DNA of 64,000 nt from Strobilurus pachycystidiatus (taxonomy: Eukaryota; Basidiomycota; Agaricomycetes; Agaricales; Physalacriaceae): assembly GCA_019915135.1 (NCBI GenBank), contig JAHLMK010000001.1, positions 2,294,001-2,358,000 on the forward strand, in the 5' to 3' direction. A program made the position numbers and the translations under genes. Positions 57,753 through 64,000 of this stretch are shown here, in pieces (position 1 is the first letter of the stretch; the number at the start of each line of letters is the position of its first letter). The notes under the pieces are model-generated. The model searched no databases, was not told the origin of the DNA, and saw nothing but the letters and a program-made list of their open reading frames with translations.

Positions 57753-58603
57753 ATGGCAGAACCCTCTTATGCAGAAGTCGTCAAAGATGACAATGCCGTC
57801 GAGCATCGCAAAGGTAAGCAATCACTGTCTGTCGCGCTCAAAGTACTTAAGTACCTGTCTGTTCAGAGCGAGAGGAGAAAAAAGAGGATACGGAAAAGTC
57901 GCCCGAGCCGTCTCAACAGCCGTCTGTGCTTCAACGTCACATCCAATTCTGGGACGCCGATGGAGACGGTATCATCTGGCCCGTTCAAACTTTCATTGGT
58001 ACGCGGGGCGAGCACTGAACGCGTCTCAATGCGAGCTCATCCTGCCACAGGTTTCTACAAGCTCGGATTCGGTTTAATTCTTTCCGTCTTCTCGGCCATC
58101 GTCATTCACTCTTCCTTCTCGTATCCCACGCAAACTAGCTGGATACCTGACCCCTTCTTTCGTATCCACGTCGCCAAAATCCAAAATGACAAGCATGGAT
58201 CTGACACTGGTGAGAACAGCATTGCCTGCAGCTGCATTGATCTAACATCGTGTATAAACAGGCTCGTACGACAACAAAGGTCATTTCGCCCAACCCAATT
58301 TCGACCGCATCTTCTCCGAGTACTCTTCGCTCGAGGATAAGAGTGGACTGACTGGTCGTGATACGTTCAAATTAATCCTTGGCCAGAAAGTACTGTTCGA
58401 TCCCTTTGGAACGGCAGCTGTGATCTTCGAATGGGCAGCTACCTGGATTCTCTTGCGCCCCAAGGATGGCATTATCAGAAAGGAGGACGTCCGAGGCGTC
58501 TATGACGGTTCCATCTTCGAGAAGATTGCTCGCCAAAGGTCGGCTCTCAGCTCACCTTAATCTCGCACCGCTAATATTTTCGAATTCCAGAGGCTACAAG
58601 TAG
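57753..58603 (+). CDS. Caleosin-like peroxygenase
   Basis: Lipid-droplet or ER-associated haem peroxygenase family. Five exons: 57753-57813, 57867-57998, 58051-58209, 58262-58538 and 58591-58603, giving 213 aa. Visible are RHIQFWDADGDGIIWPVQTF with the EF-hand loop at residues 50-61, the hydrophobic hairpin with its proline region (GLILSVFSAIVIHSSFSYP), SWIPDPFFRI, KHGSDTGSYDNKGHF and the C-terminal KEDVRGVYDGSIFEKIA block. His45 and the His of KHGSD fit the two haem-ligand positions of the family. The EF-hand has Gln61 where position 12 is normally Glu, so calcium binding may be weakened. The last exon is 13 nt. Confidence 0.9.
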
Positions 58604-58817
58604 CTTTGTAGGTTCGTTGTTGAATTCATATCGCAAGAATAGTATGTAGTGTACTGTATCGTAATTTATATCGTCGAAGACTTCACACATCGAGCATCGA
58701 GGATTGGGTCAACCTGGTACAGTAGTCTGTATCGCGAACCTGAAGCTGCGTGGCATATGATTTCTGAAGGAAATGACGTCAAATTCCTTTCGGCTCTTCC
58801 CCACTGCCTGTGTCAGC

Positions 58818-59460
58818 ATGGCCGAAGAGAAAGTGTTTCCGTGGTGGCTTAGGTTCCTAGACTATGTAAGTGTCCCAAAAAGCCCGGTATAGTCCGTACT
58901 GAGGCGTTCAGTGAAGACCAACATAAGCGTCACCGGGATAACTGCTTGCTTCCTCCTTTACACGAGGTCTGTTGGCGTCCTGTACTTCGCGGGAGGTGCT
59001 GTGGCCTGTTCGATGTCCGTCAAGGTTATAAAGAAGTTCATTCGACAACCAAGACCTCTGCCGACAGCCGGCGCGCGCAAGAAGGTCTCCTACGGGTGAG
59101 CCAACCTCTTAGCAAGCCTACGTACCTTGTCAATAACGACGACCTAGGATGCCGAGTACACATTCAGCGACGATTACTTACTTTGCCGTCTATTCGAGTC
59201 TGGCGTGTGCATATCTGCCTATTCATGGCTCCCTGCCAACGCACTGGATGACCCGAACAATACCGCCATTCATCATCGCCCCCTGGGCTATGTTGATTGC
59301 CCTATCCAGACTTTGGCTCGGGCATCACACATGGCCACAGGTTATCGCGGGCTGCTCGTACGGCGTATTCTTCTCGTCCCTTCTCTTCGGTTTGTGGACG
59401 CATGGACTGTCAGATGTTGGTCGGTGGGTAGAACAGACAATTCCCATTTTTAGGACTTAG
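58818..59460 (+). CDS. PAP2-family phosphatase, dolichyldiphosphatase-like
   Basis: Membrane phosphatase of the PAP2 family, resembling dolichyl-pyrophosphate phosphatases (CAX4/DOLPP1) that recycle the N-glycosylation carrier on the ER lumen side. Exons: 58818-58865, 58917-59095 and 59148-59460 (179 aa), or with donor 58870 and acceptor 58909-58911 (182 aa); both keep frame and I cannot choose. The three phosphatase motifs are KKFIRQPRP, YGMPSTHSAT and SRLWLGHHTWPQV, containing the expected Lys/Arg, His and nucleophilic His. Four or so TM helices are visible. It is shorter than yeast CAX4, so a different lipid substrate is possible. Confidence 0.8.
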
Positions 59461-59545
59461 TAAAAATAAGTAGAAAATATTATGTGATGTGACTTCACGC
59501 GTTCGATCTCGTGACATGTGACTCAACGCGCTCTTCTCGAACATC

Positions 59546-60641
59546 ATGTCGGATCCCATTAGCCAGTTCTTCCCCGACCAGGAGGACGTCGACCTCTACG
59601 CCGTTCTTAATGTTACCTCCGAAGCCTCGAACGACGACATTAAAAAGGCATACCGTCGTCTGGCGCTGACATATCACCCGGACAAACATTCTGCGGCCAG
59701 CGAGGAAGCACAGGCGCAGGCGTCCACTAAGTTCCAGCAGGTCGGCTTCGCGTATGCGGTCCTCAGCGATGAGAAGAGACGGAAGAAGTACGATAGCACT
59801 GGTCAGACGGACGAAGGTTCTGACATGGACCCTGAAGGAGGTTGGGAGGCGTATTTCGAGGAACTGTTCGATCGCGTTACGCGTGGCAAACTCGATGAAA
59901 TGAAGAAAGAATACCAGGGTGCGCGTTCTCTGTCCTCTTCTCCTGTCATGGTTTCTCTGACACCTCACAGGCTCTGCCGAAGAAACAGCCGACCTCAAAG
60001 CGGCCTACGTTGACACAGACGGCTCCATTGGCGATATCATGATGCACATCCCCCATTCGACAGCCGACGACGAGGCGCGCTTCGTCATCATCATAACAGG
60101 GCTCATCAAGAGCAAAGAGCTCCCCAAGCTCAAGACATGGGAGTTCAGCATCAAAGACGAGAAGGCCAAACTCGCCAGGAGAAAGCAGGGCGAGAAAGAG
60201 TCGAAGGAAGCCGAGGAGATGGCCAAAGAGTTGGGCGTTTGGGACGAGTTTTATGGGAGTGGGAAAGTAGGGGACCGTAAAGGAAAAGGGAAGGCCAAAG
60301 CGAAGCAGGATGAGGAGGAGGAGGACCACTCTGCGTTGCAAGCGTTGATCTTGAAGAAGCGAAAGAATATGGACGGCTTTTTCGATGGCTTGGCTGCTAA
60401 ATATGCTGAGCCTGAGCGCGCGTCCAAAGGCAAGAAAGCCAAAAGGAATCGCGACGACAACGACGACGAGGCAGAGGACAAATCGCCCAGGAAAAGGTCG
60501 AAGCGCACGAGCCCGCCACCGCCACCGGAGATCGACGATGCAGAGTTTGAGAGAATACAGAAGGAGATGTTCGGGGACAAGAAGGGTTCTTCAAAGACAC
60601 CAGCTGCCAAAGGAAAGAAGAGCGGAAGAAGAGCCAAGTAG
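59546..60641 (+). CDS. J-domain protein, DNAJC9-like
   Basis: Two exons: 59546-59918 and 59971-60641, giving 347 aa. The J domain covers residues 15-80 with the HPD triad at 44-46 (LALTYHPDKHS). The middle (SAEETADLKAAYVDTDGSIGDIMMHIP) and the helix that follows match DNAJC9, a histone-binding Hsp70 co-chaperone. The C-terminal third is Lys/Glu/Asp-rich with nuclear-signal-like KKAKRNR and PRKRSKR and ends in KGKKSGRRAK. Nuclear location and a histone-chaperone role are by analogy. Confidence 0.85.
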
Positions 60642-60768
60642 GCTGTTACTATCAATCTCGCGTCCGTTATGTGTCTTTGTATCTGTATGTAAAGTGTAAT
60701 GTGAACATCCGGTCTACTTATGTCCGTCATAGCAAATACAGGTAAGGGTGGGGAACGCGGGAAGAAAG

Positions 60769-62175
60769 CTATTTAAGCAATTGACGACTAGAATGTTTGT
60801 CCAACCGTCTCCTCGAAATAGCACCCAGCTCCTTGACGCTTTGCTCCAATCTCACGACATGATCAAAGAGCTGAGAAAGTGTCACCGGCGGCGCGGCTTT
60901 CTCTTTGGCTCTATCTAGACCGTCGACAGATGAATGGTCTTTCATAGCTCCGCGAACGCTAGCACGCCGCCGTGTCCTGACGGGTGTATTCGAGGATGCA
61001 GGCTTTCGTCTAGTGGCGTCAACCTCCGTTCGCAGAGCTGCGGCCGTCTCTTCTGCAGCAGCATCTTGGGGGAGATGAACGCGTCGCCGGGGTTTGACGC
61101 GTGGAACTATGGAAGAAAGTTCTCCTTCCAGAGTGTCCACTTTCGTCCGTAAGACTGCATTTTCTATAGCGGCAGCATCCGCGCGACTCAGGAGCTCCGC
61201 ACGCAGCTCTCTTTCAACCTCTAAGGCTTCCGAAGACGAGTCCACGCACTGACTCATTTGCTGCTGGAGGAAAGATACGTGTTCAGAAAGCTCAGCAGAC
61301 TTATCATCCGCTGCAGCCAGGCGGAGTTTCGTGATGTGCAGCTCATCGCTAGCTGCGAATTGAGAGCAAGGGAGATCCCCCTCGCCAAGAGAGCCCGTGC
61401 TCTTGTCGGATTGGTCTCGAGGTTCGGGGCGATCCTGGGGGTGAACAGAGGATGTCATCTTTTGGAAAGCCAGATCGCGGCCGACGAGAAGTTTATTATG
61501 CTCGAGCAGGGTGAAGTTCGCTTGGGAGAGACGCGAAATCTCGGCTTCCGCTGCCTCTCGCTTGGCACGTTCTTCAGTCAAGAGGCTAGAAAGAGACTCG
61601 CACTGCTCCTCGTAGTTGCGCACTGAACGTGACAGCACCGTGTTCTGGTTCCTAATGCCTTTCATGGCTTCAAGCACTTCTAGGTAGAACTTCCGCTCCC
61701 GAAGAGTGTCTGGCTCTTCAGAGGGCTGATCCGACGGATCCTTTGTAGGAGGAAGGGTGTCGCGGGCCTCGCATTCTGCTACAAGCGCGCCACGGGTCTC
61801 CTCAAGCTCCACAGAGAGGTGCTTGTTGGTAGACTCCAACAGAGCTATCTTCTCTTCGGCATAAGAGATAGGCATTCTGTTCGTCGGACTCATGTCACCT
61901 CCAAGAGTTTGGCGACGATGACGTTGAGGAATGGGAGACCGCGGCGTGGGCGGCACCGACGGGGAGGACAAAGTTGGAGGCATAGATGAATTTCGGCCAT
62001 GTGTGAGACGGGGAATGGAATGTTCATGGCCGTTGGACATGGTCAGAGTGGAGCTCTGTGAAGAATAGGGTGATAAGATTGTAAAGATAAAGAAATAGGA
62101 CGTTTCACGGACAGTATGGGGTGTTGGCGCTGAGCCGGCATCAGAAACGAGTGTCAAGCGTTTCCTTTGAGCCAT
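60769..62175 (-). CDS. Unrecognised coiled-coil protein
   Basis: The frame is open from 62175 to 60769, but 62112-62056 (57 nt, 19 codons) looks like a retained intron: donor GTCCGT, pyrimidine-rich end and acceptor TTCTTCACAG. Removing it deletes a hydrophobic stretch (SYFFIFTILSPYSS) that is out of character and leaves 449 aa. The N-terminus is Ser/Pro-rich. Coiled coils run from about 85 to 300 (YAEEKIALLESTNKHLSVEL; LTEERAKREAAEAEISRL), then a basic linker and a last helix (LSQLFDHVVRLEQSVKEL). It looks like a scaffold or polarity-type protein, but I recognise no family. Confidence 0.7.
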   Translation of the reverse strand: MAQRKRLTLVSDAGSAPTPHTVRETSYFFIFTILSPYSSQSSTLTMSNGHEHSIPRLTHGRNSSMPPTLSSPSVPPTPRSPIPQRHRRQTLGGDMSPTNRMPISYAEEKIALLESTNKHLSVELEETRGALVAECEARDTLPPTKDPSDQPSEEPDTLRERKFYLEVLEAMKGIRNQNTVLSRSVRNYEEQCESLSSLLTEERAKREAAEAEISRLSQANFTLLEHNKLLVGRDLAFQKMTSSVHPQDRPEPRDQSDKSTGSLGEGDLPCSQFAASDELHITKLRLAAADDKSAELSEHVSFLQQQMSQCVDSSSEALEVERELRAELLSRADAAAIENAVLRTKVDTLEGELSSIVPRVKPRRRVHLPQDAAAEETAAALRTEVDATRRKPASSNTPVRTRRRASVRGAMKDHSSVDGLDRAKEKAAPPVTLSQLFDHVVRLEQSVKELGAISRRRLDKHSSRQLLK

Positions 62176-62515
62176 CGTATTCGTTCAGATCATAGACGGC
62201 AGGACAGCTAAAATTTAGACTTAGCGCCCGTGTACTAGTGATCTCAAGATGTGCTGAATAGTGAAATTTGGAGATGTGAAGGAGACACGGCTACACACGC
62301 TCACCGAGAATAACGAACCTGGCGTTTTGAAGGACAAGCAGACGACATTCTGGCCCAGACTGACGTCAGGTGTATGGCGCCGAGCACTCCCACGCCAGTC
62401 ACGGGACCGTAAACTTGTTATCGCGGTTCACTGAAAATGATGAGAATCACTGTGACTCTAGACTCCAGAGTACAGTATTCACAATCAGTTCTATCTACCT
62501 GAGCCAACTGAGAAT

Positions 62516-63584
62516 CTACACGGCCATCGCCGACTCCATAGGCTCCCGTATCCCTGTAGCGCGCATATCCAACTCCAAACATCCCGCGAGCACGGCGCTC
62601 GACGCCCTCACACCAAGCCACCAAAGTTTCAGCATCGTCCACGCACTGACACGGGGCGTCCGCGTCTCACTACCCTCGCTGCCGTGCAGGATCATCATCG
62701 CTTCCCTCATCTCCGACCCATCCGCACGCCGACACATGCAGAGCACCTTCTCAATAGCCGCCCTCTGCACGGCATGTCTCTCCTCCATTGGTACGCTGCT
62801 GAGATGCGGACTTGTTACCGTAGATGGCTTTCTGTTCTTCACGCGCATACGGTGCTCCAGTACTTCGGTGGGTGTCATGTAACGTCGAACAGTCCAGACG
62901 TGGAATGCAAGATCCCACCAGTATTCATCGGTTGAGGCGAAGGAGTGAAGATCCAAGGCGCGGCTGGGCGGGGCGTCTGTCGGAAAGATAGCGGTGTACG
63001 TGTTGAATATGTAGGAGCCGACCATGAAGGATCCTGTGAGATGGGGTACGAACAGTGTGTTGAATGTTGACTTCATGTGGACGATTTGATATAGTAGGAC
63101 GGCGGGAAGAGCATAGAGCATCACTTTGGGTAGAGTCAGATATCGGTATCATTCAAGTGGATTGTTACAGCGCGCACCGATTGTCCCTCTCGGCTTCCGG
63201 GGCGTAGGTGAAGGGCCTGCCGCCTGGCAGGATGGAGGTTGTGGAGAGCTCACTTGCGTCTGATATCGCCTTTTCATCATGATACGCGTGGAAACAGATA
63301 ACGAGGGGGAGTTCCGATATGGTCTTAAGCAGAAGGTCGAGGAAGACGACGGAGTGCATGATGATGATGAGACTGGGGGACGCGCTCGCGCTATCTGAGC
63401 GCACTGCGTCGCGGGTAATTTGCATAGAAACGCCCCAAACATTGTTATTGAAGGCAAGACGCGTGAATGAACAGCTGGCGATGGACAAGTTGATGGTATA
63501 AGGAAGGAGCAACTGCTTTTGTTTGGTCGACTATGACTCATGAGTAAACATCGCTCCTTCCTTTCCACCGGTCAATACTAACAT
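62516..63584 (-). CDS. Polytopic membrane protein, structure incomplete
   Basis: Two membrane-protein modules on the minus strand. The first may start at a 6-nt exon (63584-63579, ATG TTA) joined to 63512-63178, which has hydrophobic segments (SLIIIMHSVVFLDLLL) and a FTYAPEAERDNR motif. The second, 63124-62516, begins MLYALPAVLLYQIVH and contains WWDLAFHVWTVRRYMTP. The only visible acceptor between them (CAAAG at 63129-63125) puts the second module out of frame by one base, so either I have misread a junction or the gene carries a frameshift. The layout reminds me of fungal wax-synthase-like membrane proteins, but this is weak. Confidence 0.5.
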
Positions 63585-64000
63585 GTTGAAAATCTTTCAA
63601 GTTCATCTCTATCAAATCCAACTCGAAGGTCAGTGAGGTCTACTGTCGGCCTTCCATTCAAGGTCCAACCTTCCCATAAACAATCCAGTCGTACCATAAT
63701 AGATCAGGATCAGCATGGGTCCAATACTCATGATCTTTGTGCGCGAAACACGACCGACCTACCCCGATAGCTCTATCTTTCTCAAATGTAATTGCAATCC
63801 AGATCTCAACGTTCCAATTCCTCCGCCTTTTTCCGGATATCACCACTTTGCCGATTCTTTGCAGGTGTCTCTCAGACTCTCTGCTCTGTCTGTTTTTCTC
63901 GTTAGCTTGGCCATCAAGATGAAGATATCGGTGTGAGGAGGCCTCTCATGCTGGCGACGGTCGAACGTGCTCTCACATACCCAGGTCCTCCTTGAATTCC
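63585..64000. other. Right edge, nothing recognised
   Basis: Short overlapping frames on both strands (60-73 codons) without motifs. It may be a promoter or the start of a gene lying outside the window. Confidence 0.3.

Overview
The window is nuclear DNA from a filamentous basidiomycete, probably an Agaricomycete. The signs are protein genes cut into many small exons by introns mostly of 48-60 nt, short spacers between house-keeping genes, and fungal families such as a PDR-type ABC transporter, a caleosin, PNGase A, OST4, Nur1/Mug154 and modin. I could not run a search, so the lineage is an inference. Most exon structures were rebuilt by hand: every junction listed keeps the reading frame, and the resulting protein lengths match the families.

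Layout. 0-11 kb: the tail of an acidic protein, fructose-1,6-bisphosphatase, an old-yellow-enzyme (OYE) gene between degenerate direct repeats, a cyclin-D1-binding-protein-like gene, and divergent from it an 18-exon mitochondrial i-AAA protease (YME1 type). 11-13.5 kb: gene-poor. 13.5-20.6 kb: two unrecognised coiled-coil genes, an intron-containing tRNA-Ile(UAU), a palindrome-rich foldback segment, a 2OG-oxygenase-like accessory gene, an unresolved minus-strand gene and a 41-codon OST4 gene. 20.8-30 kb: mitochondrial Phe-tRNA synthetase, mitochondrial GrpE (Mge1), trifunctional C1-THF synthase and a secreted PNGase A-like protein. 30-38 kb: a GC-hairpin cluster, a modin-like protein, a second OYE in inverted orientation, a Nur1/Mug154 nuclear-rim protein and a one-TM coiled-coil protein. 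38-40.7 kb: non-coding and repeat-rich, with a 550-bp TIR element and three U6 snRNA-related copies. 40.7-48 kb: a 16-exon PDR transporter and the 67-aa RNA polymerase subunit Rpb12. 48.4-57.6 kb: a tandem segmental duplication holding two intact F-box-like paralogues; only one copy of the neighbouring RAD3/XPD gene is intact, and the other is a remnant split by a 1.3-kb TIR element. 57.7-64 kb: caleosin, a PAP2 dolichyl-pyrophosphatase-like protein, a DNAJC9-like J-protein, a coiled-coil protein and a poorly resolved membrane protein.

How the genes fit together: most are core metabolism and organelle upkeep (gluconeogenesis, one-carbon folate, mitochondrial proteostasis and translation, N-glycosylation through OST4 and a PAP2 phosphatase, transcription and repair through RAD3 and Rpb12). 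No biosynthetic cluster or defence island is evident. The unusual content is structural: decayed and diverged duplicates, two TIR elements, U6-derived repeats, and an OYE pair whose active-site and splice-site changes differ between copies.
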